Shown piece after piece: positions 1 through 8,700 of a stretch of 64,000 nt of DNA. Origin of the DNA: Herbaspirillum sp. CF444 (GTDB lineage: Bacteria; Pseudomonadota; Gammaproteobacteria; Burkholderiales; Burkholderiaceae_D); contig NZ_AKJW01000026.1 of NCBI RefSeq assembly GCF_000282135.1, positions 18,126-82,125 on the forward strand, given 5' to 3'. Under the pieces are notes generated by a model. It worked only from the letters and a program-made list of their open reading frames with translations, did not search any database and was not told the origin of the DNA. A program made the position numbers and the translations under genes. Position 1 is the stretch's first letter. Each line of letters opens with the position of its first letter.

Positions 1-1
1 G

Positions 2-331
2 ATCGCACCGTTGGGCCTGGCTTACCTGCATGTCATCGAAGGCGAAACCGGCGGCACACGCCAACCGGCCGGCGCAAGCTTCGACTATGCCGCGCTGCGC
101 AGCCGTTTCCCGGGCGCCTTGCTGGTCAACAACGGCTTCACCGGCGCCGAGGCGCAATCGGTATTGGGCGACAAGCTGGCCGACGCCGTGGCGTTCGGCC
201 GCCTGTTCATCGCCAATCCCGACCTGGTGCGTCGCCTGCGCGAAGCCCAGCCGCTCAACCCGCTCAGGGAAGAAGGCATGTACGGCGGCGGTGCGGAAGG
301 CTATGTCGACTACCCTGTACTGGCAGCTTAA
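2..331 (+). CDS. Old Yellow Enzyme family alkene reductase, C-terminal part
   Basis: This is the 3' end of a gene that begins before the window; the frame is open from base 2. The translation is the last barrel segment of an FMN-dependent NADH:flavin oxidoreductase of the Old Yellow Enzyme (NemA-like) family. It shows the flavin-phosphate region (LLVNNGFTG, then the VAFGRLFIANPDL stretch) and the usual GxYGGGAEGYVDYP tail. These enzymes reduce activated C=C bonds of electrophiles such as enones, maleimides and nitrate esters with NAD(P)H, in the cytoplasm. Family assignment is firm; the substrate cannot be read from this fragment. A strong hairpin terminator follows. Confidence 0.85.
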   Translation: MAPLGLAYLHVIEGETGGTRQPAGASFDYAALRSRFPGALLVNNGFTGAEAQSVLGDKLADAVAFGRLFIANPDLVRRLREAQPLNPLREEGMYGGGAEGYVDYPVLAA

Positions 332-394
332 GCAAAGCGAAGAAACAGCAAGAGCATCCTGCCGCGTCGGCAACGACCGGCAGCAGCGAATGAA

Positions 395-426
395 AAAACG
401 CCGCCGGCATCACCCGGCGGCGTTTT
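395..426. terminator. bidirectional hairpin terminator
   Basis: A perfect 13-bp stem (395-407 with 414-426) around a 6-nt loop has A-runs on the left and T-runs on the right. It can stop transcription of the reductase gene on + and of the GGDEF gene on -, which converge here. Confidence 0.85.
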
Positions 427-485
427 GATTTTCCGGCGCCCGCAGCAAGGCCGCAGTGATTGCAGGGCAGGCTCTGGAACGCCGC

Positions 486-2027
486 TTATTTTTTACTGAT
501 TTTCGGCAACGAAAAACTGGCCACCTGATCGTGGCCGCGTTGCTTCGCCATCTGCAGGGCATGGTCGGCCGAGCGTATCAGATCGGCGCCAAGGTCGTTC
601 TCATCCACCGGGTCCAGGCAGCTCACGCCGATGCTGACGGTGACGACGCCGTCGTCGCTTTCCCAATGGGGGATCGCAAGGCCGCGGGTCGCTTCGCACA
701 ATCGTTCGGCAAAACCCACTGCCGCCGTCAACGTGCAATTGGGCAGGATGATGCCGAACTGTTCGCCACCATAGCGTGCGGCAAGGTAAGGCGATTGCCT
801 CAGGTTCGTCCTGATCGCGCCGGCGATGCTGCGCAGGCAGTCGTCGCTGCCGACATGCCCATACAGATGATTGAATACCTTGAAATGATCGATATCCATC
901 ATCATGAGCGCCACCGCCGCCTGCCGGTCCTTGGCCTGGTCGAGCTCGCTCTTTAGCTGCGCATCGAATTGACGGCGGTTCGGCAAGCCGGTTACGTCAT
1001 CCTGCAAGGCAAGCTGTTCCAGCGACTGGCTGAGCCGCTCGGCTTTCGCCTGCGCATCCAGGGCACTGGTCTCGGTCCTGGAGCGTTGGCTGACCTGCGT
1101 GATCAATCTGTTGCCGGCGTACAGCAATGCAAACAGGAGCAATGCGACGCTGCCGCCGTGCAAAAAGGACTCGCGCCACCAGTCGGACAGGATTTCATCT
1201 TCGGACATCGCGACCGCCACGAACAAGGGGAAGCTTGCAACGCCGCGATAGACGTTGATGCGCGTGACGCCGTCCTGCGACGACTTGATGAGCGCGGAAC
1301 CTGTCAGCGTATTTTCCTGGTATTGGCGGAACAAGGCGGTGCCGGTCATGTTCTTGCCGGCAAATTCGTCGCGCATGGGACGGCGATACAGGAGCATGCC
1401 GTCCGAACGAACCAGTACGATCGCGCCGTCGCTGCCGATGTCGAAGGTCCGATAGAATTTCTCGAAATACCCCATATCGATGTTGGCGACGACGACGCCG
1501 CCGAAACTGCCGTCAGGCATGTTGTAGCGGCTGCTGACCGTAAATCCCCAACGCCCTGTCGACCTGCTTTGTATCGGCACGTCGATATGGGTGCCGGGAT
1601 CGACATGATTCTGATGGTAGCGAAAATAGGCGCGGTCGCGCCCGTTCAATTCCTTGTTGAGTTTTTCCTGCGACGTCATGATCAGATTGCCGTCCCGGTC
1701 CAGCACATAGAGACCGTCGATTTGCGGCAAGGAAGCCAGTCGCGCCCGCAGCGCCTGATGCGTGCGTTCCAGGCCTGCGGGCGATGCGCCATCGCGCGGC
1801 AATCGTTCGAGTACGTCGCCGATGACGATCCCGGCTTCTTTCAGGGTATCTTCGGCGTGCTGTGCCAGCGCGCGCGTCACGTTCGAGATGGATGCCCGGC
1901 TTTCCCCTATTTGTACCTTGCGGCTATAGCCTATTCCCCACATTTCAAGAATAACAATGGCCAGCGCGATGAACGCAATAAAAAACCGCGCTCGCCTGCC
2001 TGTGAAGACGTTCTTTTTGTCAGACAT
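486..2027 (-). CDS. membrane-anchored GGDEF protein (diguanylate cyclase-like) with periplasmic Cache sensor
   Basis: 513 residues from the ATG at 2027; a longer frame reaches 2201, but the first membrane segment follows this ATG closely and GGGA lies upstream. TM1 is at about residues 13-33, a dCache-type periplasmic domain at about 36-282, TM2 at about 285-306, and a GGDEF domain from about 337 to the end. Diguanylate cyclases make cyclic di-GMP from two GTP. The signature reads GGEQF (420-424) rather than GGEEF/GGDEF, the usual FKxxND reads FKVFNH, and there is no RxxD inhibitory site before the signature. The DID metal aspartate is kept. Activity is therefore uncertain: it may be active without product inhibition, or a degenerate GTP/c-di-GMP sensor. 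It is monocistronic and convergent with the upstream gene. Confidence 0.88.
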   Translation of the reverse strand: MSDKKNVFTGRRARFFIAFIALAIVILEMWGIGYSRKVQIGESRASISNVTRALAQHAEDTLKEAGIVIGDVLERLPRDGASPAGLERTHQALRARLASLPQIDGLYVLDRDGNLIMTSQEKLNKELNGRDRAYFRYHQNHVDPGTHIDVPIQSRSTGRWGFTVSSRYNMPDGSFGGVVVANIDMGYFEKFYRTFDIGSDGAIVLVRSDGMLLYRRPMRDEFAGKNMTGTALFRQYQENTLTGSALIKSSQDGVTRINVYRGVASFPLFVAVAMSEDEILSDWWRESFLHGGSVALLLFALLYAGNRLITQVSQRSRTETSALDAQAKAERLSQSLEQLALQDDVTGLPNRRQFDAQLKSELDQAKDRQAAVALMMMDIDHFKVFNHLYGHVGSDDCLRSIAGAIRTNLRQSPYLAARYGGEQFGIILPNCTLTAAVGFAERLCEATRGLAIPHWESDDGVVTVSIGVSCLDPVDENDLGADLIRSADHALQMAKQRGHDQVASFSLPKISKK

Positions 2028-2233
2028 GATTCCCGGGTGAAATAAAAAATAGCTCCAGCAGCATAGTATTTTGAAAACCCGAGCAGCGATACTTCTATTC
2101 GCCATCCGGCGCCAACAAGTTTGCTCCGGAAACGGATCGCTTTCGCATGATAAAGTTGGCAAAGGGAAATGCACGCTTTCATGGCATCCCATGCCGATCA
2201 TCGGTCCGTTTAATCATTCCAGAGGTCCCTTCC

Positions 2234-4138
2234 TTGTCGAATCAACAAGAACCCCGGCGCCAATCCAATCAAGTTGCCGGCATCCTCGGCACGGCGACTG
2301 TCCTGGCCCTGTTGTATTTCGGCCGCGACGTCCTGATCCCGATCACGCTCGCCATCATCCTGAGCCTGCTGATCACGCCCTTCATCCATCGCCTGCGTCA
2401 GATCGGCCTGGGGCAAACGCTGTCGGTGGGCGTCGCCGTCGTGACGCTGGCGCTGTCGCTGGCGGCGGTCGGGCTGGTCATCGGCACGCAGGTGGTGCGC
2501 ATCGGCGCCAGCCTGCCGCAATATGCCGACACCATCCGCAGCAAGATTTCGGTGCTCGATCAGTTGACGCTGGGAAAACTGGGCGAGCTCAACGGCCAGG
2601 CCGGACGCTGGATCGAGCATCTCTCCGACGACAAGGACGCCGGCAGCACGACGCCGCCGCGCAACACCACGCTGCGCGGCAACAACACGGGCCCCATCCC
2701 CGTCGAAATCCATGCGCCGCCGCAAAAACCGCTGCAGCTGCTCACGCGCATCGTGTCATCGGTGTGGGCGCCGCTGGAAACCGCCGGCATCGTCTTCGTG
2801 GTCCTGATCTTCGTCCTGCTGGAACACGAAGCCCTGCGCGACCGCTTCATCCGCCTGGCCGGCGGCAACGACCTGCGCGCCACGACCATTGCCGTCAACG
2901 ATGCCGGCGAGCGTCTGTCGCGTTTTTTCGTGTCGCAATTCGCCGTCAACATCGGCGTCGGCGTGCTGGTGTGGACAGGCCTGAGCATCCTCGGCCTTTC
3001 GCAGGCCTTGCTGTGGGGAGCGATGGCCGCGATCCTGCGCTTCATCCCTTATGTCGGCGTGTGGATCGCCGCCTTCTGCGCGACCTTGCTGGCGGCGGCG
3101 ATTTCGCCGGGCTGGTCGCTGGCCGTCATGACGCTGCTGCTGTTCCTGGTCATCGAAGTCGTGTTTGCGCAACTGGTCGAACCCAAGCTGTACGGCCACA
3201 CCACCGGCCTGTCGCCGTTGTCGGTGGTGATCGCTGCGATCTTCTGGAGCTGGATCTGGGGGCCGGTCGGGCTGGTGCTGTCGACGCCGCTGACCTTGTG
3301 CCTGGTGGTGGCGGGCAGATATTTCCGCGCGCTCAACATGTTTGAAATCCTGCTCGGCGAGATTCCCGCGCTCACCTTGCCGCAAAACTTTTATCAGCGC
3401 GCCCTCTCCGGCGACACGCAGGAAATCATCGCCAGCGCACGTCAGATCTTGAAGCGCAAATCCTTCGCAGCCTATTGCGACTCGGTGCTGGTGCCGGCGC
3501 TGCATCTGGCGCGCGCGGATCTGGATGCCAACGCGATCAGCAAGAGCGAACAACTGAAAGTCGGCAGCGCCATCGCCTCCGTCATCGAAGCGCTCGGCGA
3601 AAATCCGAAATGGTGGCGGCAATACAGCCGCATCTCCATGCTGGAAGACGTCAACATCGGCCGCCAGCTACGCCGTCGCCGCGAAGCCGTCATCGGCGGC
3701 ACGCAAGGTTCCTTCGACGTCCCGGCCGGCACCATCGTGCTGGGTATCGGCGCCGGCTCCGGCGGTGACGAACTGGCGGCGGAAATCCTGGTGCGCATCC
3801 TGCGCAAGCAAAACGTCGACGGCCGCCACGTCACGCTTGGCGAAATGGGCGAGGCGCCGCCGCCCGACGTCAAACCCGGCATCGTGGCGATGTTCTGCCT
3901 GGTCAGCATCGAGCCGGCCAAGGAGCAGGCGCAGATCGAATCGGCGCTGATCCAGATGCAGCAACGTCTGCCTCACGTCAAACAACTGGTGCTGCAAATC
4001 GCCAGTCCGTTCGAGCAATTGCAGTTGCAGGACAACGCCATGGCAGGTGCACATGAGGTCGTGTATTCGTTTGAGGAAGCGGTGCAGAGTTGCCTGCGCA
4101 CTTTGCATGTTTACGATAAACCCGGCGGCAAAACCTGA
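2234..4138 (+). CDS. AI-2E family transporter with long C-terminal cytoplasmic extension
   Basis: 634 residues from a TTG at 2234 preceded by AGAGGT seven bases upstream; an in-frame ATG at 2147 lacks such a site and would add a non-conserved leader. The N-terminal ~360 residues form the hydrophobic AI-2E/PerM-type permease fold, with paired segments near the start, a soluble middle portion (about residues 80-175) and a cluster of membrane segments ending near residue 358. The last ~275 residues are soluble, Arg/Glu-rich and carry no motif I know. The family exports autoinducer-2 in some bacteria and does Na+/H+ exchange in others, so the substrate is unknown. Ordinary members have ~350-370 residues, so the extension is the notable part. 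Confidence 0.85.
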   Translation: MSNQQEPRRQSNQVAGILGTATVLALLYFGRDVLIPITLAIILSLLITPFIHRLRQIGLGQTLSVGVAVVTLALSLAAVGLVIGTQVVRIGASLPQYADTIRSKISVLDQLTLGKLGELNGQAGRWIEHLSDDKDAGSTTPPRNTTLRGNNTGPIPVEIHAPPQKPLQLLTRIVSSVWAPLETAGIVFVVLIFVLLEHEALRDRFIRLAGGNDLRATTIAVNDAGERLSRFFVSQFAVNIGVGVLVWTGLSILGLSQALLWGAMAAILRFIPYVGVWIAAFCATLLAAAISPGWSLAVMTLLLFLVIEVVFAQLVEPKLYGHTTGLSPLSVVIAAIFWSWIWGPVGLVLSTPLTLCLVVAGRYFRALNMFEILLGEIPALTLPQNFYQRALSGDTQEIIASARQILKRKSFAAYCDSVLVPALHLARADLDANAISKSEQLKVGSAIASVIEALGENPKWWRQYSRISMLEDVNIGRQLRRRREAVIGGTQGSFDVPAGTIVLGIGAGSGGDELAAEILVRILRKQNVDGRHVTLGEMGEAPPPDVKPGIVAMFCLVSIEPAKEQAQIESALIQMQQRLPHVKQLVLQIASPFEQLQLQDNAMAGAHEVVYSFEEAVQSCLRTLHVYDKPGGKT

Positions 4139-4346
4139 GTCTTCCATTGTTGCGACAAAACTGACCATTCGCTGACAAAAAAGCGAAGCGTAAATTTTGA
4201 ATATCGCTGCCAGCCTTTTCTGATGTGATTTCCTTTAAATCACAAAAGCAAGCAACTCATTCCGAAATTCGTCAAAGCAAGGCCCACGGCGGCTTTCCGC
4301 CGCCCTGCAAAGTACTGAAAAATGCCGTACCGCAAACAGAAAGTGG

Positions 4347-4387
4347 GGATTGTTACTATAATTGCGCTGCAATTTTAATAACAATCC
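4347..4387 (+). promoter_or_regulatory. nested dyad overlapping a TATAAT promoter box
   Basis: Outer arms GGATTGTTA (4347-4355) and TAACAATCC (4379-4387) flank inner arms AATTGC (4360-4365) and GCAATT (4369-4374); the two 4-base spacers are symmetric around centre 4367. A perfect TATAAT lies at 4357-4362, with no good -35 box about 17 bases before it. The arrangement suggests regulator control of the DUF3311-symporter operon that starts at 4416, or a leader hairpin. Confidence 0.6.
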
Positions 4388-4415
4388 TTCCACCAAAAGT
4401 ATGAGGAGAATTTCT

Positions 4416-4595
4416 ATGCGGCTCTTACTCCTGTTGCCGTTCATTGGTCTATTGTGGGTCCCGTTTTACAACGACGAATTGCCCGCGCTGTTTGGCTTTC
4501 CGTTTTTCTACTGGTATCAGTTCATGTGGGTTCCCCTCACCGCGCTGATCATCTGGATCGTCTACAAAGACGGCCTTAAAAAGGGAGTCGAATGA
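4416..4595 (+). CDS. DUF3311 small membrane protein
   Basis: 59 residues from the ATG at 4416, chosen because GAGGAG lies 7 bases upstream; an earlier in-frame ATG would add a polar leader. The protein has two membrane segments (about 1-16 and 26-45) with PFYND and FYWYQ motifs typical of DUF3311. Such proteins are found directly before sodium:solute symporters of the monocarboxylate/MctP type and probably act as an accessory subunit. The stop overlaps the next start as ATGA (4592-4595), so the two genes are translationally coupled. Its exact role is unknown. Confidence 0.85.
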   Translation: MRLLLLLPFIGLLWVPFYNDELPALFGFPFFYWYQFMWVPLTALIIWIVYKDGLKKGVE

Positions 4596-6097
4596 TGAAT
4601 TCCTCTTCCATCAACTGGACGGCGCTCGGCGTCTTCATCTTTTTCTTCGCACTGGTCACCGTGATGGGCTTCTGGGCCTCGCGCTGGCAAAGCGGCGGCA
4701 AAGCCAACAAGGGGGCACACCTCGACGAATGGGGCCTGGGCGGCCGCAACTTCGGCACCTGGATTACCTGGTTCCTGGTCGGCGGCGACTTCTATACCGC
4801 CTATACCGTGATCGCGGTGCCGGCGCTGGTGTATGCGGTCGGCGCTTACGGCTTCTTCGCGCTGCCGTACACCATCCTGGTCTACCCGATCGTGTTCCTG
4901 ATCATGCCCAAGCTGTGGCACGCCGCGCAAAAGGCCGGCCATGTGACCGCTGCCGACGTTGTCTTCGGCCGCTACAAGTCGCGCAAGCTGGAGCTCGCCA
5001 TCGCCCTGACCGGCGTCGTTGCCACCATGCCCTACATCGCGCTGCAACTGATCGGCATGGAAGTCGTCATCAAGGCGCTCGGCGTCACCGGCGAACTGCC
5101 GCTGCTGGCGGCCTTCGTGATCCTGGCGCTGTACACTTACTCGGCCGGCCTGCGCGCGCCTGCGCTGATCGCTTTCGTCAAGGACCTGATGATCTACATC
5201 GTGGTGCTGGTGGCGGTGGTGCTGGTGCCGATGAAGCTCGGCGGCTACGGCGTGGTGTTCGCGTCGGCGCATGATGCGTTCGCAGCCAAGGGCGGCATGA
5301 CCGGCCTGACGCTCAAGCCCGCGCAGTTCCTGCCGTTTGCGACGCTGGCGCTGGGTTCGGCGATGGCGGCCTTCATGTATCCGCATACCCTGACCGGCAT
5401 CTTCGCGGCCAAGAGCGCCGACACGATCCGCAAGAACGCGGTCTTCCTGCCGGCCTATACCGTGCTGCTGGGCCTGATCGCGCTGCTGGGCTACATGGCC
5501 TATGCGGCGGGCGTCAAGGTGGAAGCCAACAACGACATCGTTCCTGCACTGTTCAACGCCATGTTCCCAAGCTGGTTCAGCGGTTTTGCGTTTGCGGCGA
5601 TCGCCATCGGCGCGCTGGTGCCGGCGGCGGTGATGTCGATCGGTGCGGCCAATCTGTTCACGCGCAACTTCTGGAAGCCGTACGTCAACCCGAACGTGTC
5701 GGCAGAAGGCGAAGCCAAGGTCGCCAAGATCGTGTCGCTGGTGGTCAAGTTCGGCGCGCTGGTGTTCATCCTGTTCCTGCCGACCAAGTTCGCGCTTGAT
5801 CTGCAGTTGCTGGGCGGCGTGTGGATCCTGCAAACCTTCCCGGCACTGGTGTTCGGCCTGTTCATCGGCTGGTTCGGCGCGAATGCGCTGCTGAGCGGCT
5901 GGGCGGTCGGCATCATCGGCGGCAGCTGGCTGGCGTATGCGGACGGCATCAAGCCGGTGCATACCTTCCACATCGGCGCAGATTCGTACACCATGTACAC
6001 CGGTCTGATCGCTCTTGCGATCAACATCGTTGTCGCCGTCGTCGTGCAGTTGGTGTTCGGCAAGGGCGGCACCAAGGCGCCGGCATTGAAGCACTGA
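4592..6097 (+). CDS. sodium:solute symporter (SSS family), probable organic-acid permease
   Basis: 501 residues with about 13 membrane segments, of the usual SSSF length. The first helix is followed by a GLGGRNFGTWITWFLVGGDFYTAY-like SSS signature, and a GAxVPAAVMSIGAANLFTRN region lies near residues 335-355. SSS carriers couple Na+ entry to solute uptake in the inner membrane. Pairing with DUF3311 is known for monocarboxylate permeases such as MctP of Rhizobium, so a short-chain organic acid or amino acid is a reasonable guess, but the substrate is not shown here. It is co-transcribed with the DUF3311 gene and ends at a strong terminator. Confidence 0.88.
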   Translation: MMNSSSINWTALGVFIFFFALVTVMGFWASRWQSGGKANKGAHLDEWGLGGRNFGTWITWFLVGGDFYTAYTVIAVPALVYAVGAYGFFALPYTILVYPIVFLIMPKLWHAAQKAGHVTAADVVFGRYKSRKLELAIALTGVVATMPYIALQLIGMEVVIKALGVTGELPLLAAFVILALYTYSAGLRAPALIAFVKDLMIYIVVLVAVVLVPMKLGGYGVVFASAHDAFAAKGGMTGLTLKPAQFLPFATLALGSAMAAFMYPHTLTGIFAAKSADTIRKNAVFLPAYTVLLGLIALLGYMAYAAGVKVEANNDIVPALFNAMFPSWFSGFAFAAIAIGALVPAAVMSIGAANLFTRNFWKPYVNPNVSAEGEAKVAKIVSLVVKFGALVFILFLPTKFALDLQLLGGVWILQTFPALVFGLFIGWFGANALLSGWAVGIIGGSWLAYADGIKPVHTFHIGADSYTMYTGLIALAINIVVAVVVQLVFGKGGTKAPALKH

Positions 6098-6121
6098 TGC
6101 GGCAGCCTTGCCCGCGACAAG

Positions 6122-6151
6122 AAAAGCCACGTTCCTGCGAACGTGGCTTTT
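6122..6151. terminator. bidirectional hairpin terminator
   Basis: Perfect 13-bp stem (6122-6134 with 6139-6151), a 4-nt loop, an A-run before it and a T-run after it. It lies between the converging symporter and MFS genes and can serve both. Confidence 0.88.
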
Positions 6152-6172
6152 TTATTTGTAGCGCAGACCGAT

Positions 6173-7507
6173 TCAGCGATTCACGATCTTCGCCGGAATG
6201 AAGCTCAGCACCAGCACCGCCGACAAGGCCAGCATCGCCGCCACGAAGAACAAGCCCGACGATACCGAATGCGTCTGCGTCTTCAGCCAGCCGATCACCG
6301 AGGGACTGACGAAGCCCGCCAGATTGCCGGTGCAATTGATCAGCGCAATCCCCGCCGCGGCGCCCGCGCCGCCAAGGAAAGCCGTCGGCAAGGCCCAGAA
6401 CATCGCCACCGCCGTCACCACGCCCATGGCGCCCAGGCTCAGGCCGAAGATGGCCGGTGTGATCTGGTTCTCGCTCATGGCGCAGATGCAGAAACCGCCG
6501 GCGGCGACCAGCACCGGCACGATGACGTGCCAGCGGCGCTCACGGAAATGATCGGCGCTGCGGCTGGCCAGCAACATGGAAATCAGCGCCGCCGTGTAAG
6601 GAATCATCGCCAGCAAACCGATGTGGAAAGGATCGGCGATGCCCGCGCTGCGGATGATGCTCGGCAGCCAGAAGCCGATCGCATACGAACCCATGATCAC
6701 GCCGAACAGGATCAGGCACAGCAGCCACACGCGCGGCGACAGCATGACGCTCTTGACCGAGCTGTGCGTGCGGACCTGGGCGTCCTGGTCGATCTCGTTC
6801 TTGATGAGATTTTTTTCTTCGGCGCTGAGCCATTTGACGTCGGCCACGCGGTCGTCGAGATAGCAGTAAATCACGATGCTCAGGATCACCGCCGGAATCG
6901 CTTCCAGGATGAACAGCCACTGCCAGCCCGACATGCCCATGGTGCCGCCGAAGGCGTACATGATGTAACCCGACAGCGGTGCGCCGACGATGCCCGACAC
7001 CGGATTGCCGGCCATGAACATCGCCGTCATGCGACCGCGCCGATGCGACGGAAACCAGTAGGTCAGATACAGGATCACCCCGGGGAAGAATCCCGCCTCC
7101 GCCACGCCGAGCAAAAAGCGGATCACATAAAACATCATCGGCGAATCGACCCAGGCCGTCGCTGCCGACAGCACGCCCCAGGTAATCATGATGCGCGCGA
7201 TCCAGCGCCGTGCGCCGAGCTTGTGCAGCAACAGATTGCTCGGCACTTCAAACAGGAAATAGCCGAGGAAGAACAAGCCCGCGCCGAGACCGTACACGGC
7301 GTCGCTGAATTGCAGGTCGTTGAGCATCTGCAGCTTGGCGAAACCGATGTTGACGCGGTCGAGGTAAGCCACGACGTAGCTGACGAACAGCAGCGGGATG
7401 AAGCGCCAGGCGGCGCGTTTGAATACGGCGTTGGCGGCGTCTTGCGACGCCGCAGGTGCATTGAGTGTCGCGCGCGCGGCCGAAGCCGGCGTGGTATTGG
7501 GTTGCAT
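6173..7507 (-). CDS. MFS transporter, anion:cation symporter type
   Basis: 444 residues from the ATG at 7507 (CAGGAGAC upstream). The roughly 12 membrane helices begin after a ~30-residue soluble leader. The conserved early motif around YLDRVNIGFAKLQM and the RFLLGVAEAGFFPG block identify the anion:cation symporter subfamily (tartrate, phthalate, hexuronate/galactarate carriers; TtuB- and GudP-like). It lies downstream of the DapA-like gene on the same strand with a 119-base gap containing a tandem 10-bp repeat (7588-7607). With the aldolase- and dehydratase-like neighbours it probably imports a sugar acid or related carboxylate. Confidence 0.87.
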   Translation of the reverse strand: MQPNTTPASAARATLNAPAASQDAANAVFKRAAWRFIPLLFVSYVVAYLDRVNIGFAKLQMLNDLQFSDAVYGLGAGLFFLGYFLFEVPSNLLLHKLGARRWIARIMITWGVLSAATAWVDSPMMFYVIRFLLGVAEAGFFPGVILYLTYWFPSHRRGRMTAMFMAGNPVSGIVGAPLSGYIMYAFGGTMGMSGWQWLFILEAIPAVILSIVIYCYLDDRVADVKWLSAEEKNLIKNEIDQDAQVRTHSSVKSVMLSPRVWLLCLILFGVIMGSYAIGFWLPSIIRSAGIADPFHIGLLAMIPYTAALISMLLASRSADHFRERRWHVIVPVLVAAGGFCICAMSENQITPAIFGLSLGAMGVVTAVAMFWALPTAFLGGAGAAAGIALINCTGNLAGFVSPSVIGWLKTQTHSVSSGLFFVAAMLALSAVLVLSFIPAKIVNR

Positions 7508-7626
7508 GATGTCTCCTGTTGTCTTGTCGGCGACGGTGGCTCCGCACGTTGTACGCCGGCCTCGCCGCACTTTTTTATATTCTGTAGTGATGTTCTGTGA
7601 TGTTCTGTATATGTCGCTGCCTTGAT

Positions 7627-8574
7627 TCAATGTGCCGCAGCTTCCTCCACCTGTCCGCGATAGAGCCGGAAGCCGAGCGCATCAAGTTGCCGCAGCAGGG
7701 TCTCGCGCTGGATCCGGTCCAGCTCCACCAGCGGCGCGCGCAGCTTGTTCCAGGCCGGGTCATTGAGACCGGACGCCATCGCTGCCTTCATCGCCGCGAT
7801 GATCGGAAACTGGCCGAAGGTCGCACGCACCTGGTTCAACGCCGCCTGCCTGGCGTCGGCATCATCCTGCCGCCAGTCGCGCAGCAAACCTGCAATGCCG
7901 CCCGGATTGACGTTGGCCGTGGCGGAAATCATGCCGGCGCCGCCATGACGCATGGTGTCGACCAGACAGGTTTCGCTGCCGGCAAAGACATCGAAACCGT
8001 CCTTGCCGAATTCCTTGAGCATGGCCACCGTATTCTGCCAGTCGCCGGAACTGTCCTTGACGCCTGCCACCACGCCGGGGAAGGCCTTCAACAGGCGTTC
8101 AATCAATGACAGGCTGATGCCGACCTGCGTCACCGGCGGGATGTGATACAGGTAGACGCGCAGGCGCGCATCGCCGACGGCATCGATCATGCCCGCAAAC
8201 GACCGGAACAAACCTTCTTCGCTCACGCCTTTGTAAAAAAACGGCGGCAACATCAGCACGCCGCCGCAACCGGCAACCATCGCATGGCGCGCCAGCTCGA
8301 CGGTGTCGTCGAGATTGCAGGCGCCGACGCCGGGCATCATGCGCGCGGCCGGCATGCCTGCGGCGAGGACGGCGTCGAGCAAGGCGCGCTTTTCTTTCAC
8401 GCTCATCGAGGTCGCTTCGGAATTGGTGCCGAAGATCGCCAGGCCGACGTCGTGATTGAGCAAGGTACGGCAATGTTCGATGAAGCGCGGTACCGATGGC
8501 GCGCCGTCCGCCTCGAAAGGCGTCAGCACCGGCGACAGCACGCCGCGCAGTTTGGGGATAAGTGAAGTGGACAT
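7627..8574 (-). CDS. dihydrodipicolinate synthase/N-acetylneuraminate lyase family protein
   Basis: 315 residues from the ATG at 8574 (CAGGAGA upstream). The TIM-barrel class I aldolase family is shown by the Schiff-base lysine K173 in GVKDSSGDW and the proton-relay tyrosine Y143 in YLYHIPP. The pyruvate-binding loop reads GTNSEAT instead of the GTTGE of lysine-pathway DapA, so this is probably a catabolic paralogue (2-keto-3-deoxy-acid aldolase, or 5-dehydro-4-deoxyglucarate dehydratase-like) rather than lysine biosynthesis. It sits in a locus with an MFS carrier, a LysR regulator and an enolase-superfamily dehydratase, matching a dehydratase-then-aldolase route for an acid sugar. Confidence 0.85.
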   Translation of the reverse strand: MSTSLIPKLRGVLSPVLTPFEADGAPSVPRFIEHCRTLLNHDVGLAIFGTNSEATSMSVKEKRALLDAVLAAGMPAARMMPGVGACNLDDTVELARHAMVAGCGGVLMLPPFFYKGVSEEGLFRSFAGMIDAVGDARLRVYLYHIPPVTQVGISLSLIERLLKAFPGVVAGVKDSSGDWQNTVAMLKEFGKDGFDVFAGSETCLVDTMRHGGAGMISATANVNPGGIAGLLRDWRQDDADARQAALNQVRATFGQFPIIAAMKAAMASGLNDPAWNKLRAPLVELDRIQRETLLRQLDALGFRLYRGQVEEAAAH

Positions 8575-8659
8575 GAGCTTGGTCTCCTGATGTATCGCTG
8601 ATGACCGCCAGTATTGCGCGATCAGGGCAGGAGAATAGTTATGCTCTGCTTGCGTCAAT

Positions 8660-8678
8660 CAATAGAATTTTTATCTTT
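8660..8678 (+). promoter_or_regulatory. probable LysR operator, copy 1
   Basis: CAATAGAATTTTTATCTTT, containing ATA-N7-TAT at 8662-8674, lies 86 bases upstream of the DapA-like start. It matches 17 of 19 bases of the site at 9621-9639 in the lysR/dehydratase control region. Confidence 0.6.
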
Positions 8679-8700
8679 CCGATCGGCAAGCAGTTGAGGT

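Noticed and set aside
2147..2233. Upstream ATG for the AI-2E family gene
   Set aside because: There is no ribosome site and the leader is non-conserved in style; the TTG at 2234 has AGAGGT at the right distance.
4562..6130. 522-codon open frame on - opposite the sodium:solute symporter
   Set aside because: The highly charged, repetitive composition mirrors a membrane protein read backwards.
7588..7607. Exact tandem TGATGTTCTG x2 in the MFS gene leader, considered as a CRISPR or operator repeat
   Set aside because: Only two units with no spacer; too little to assign a function.
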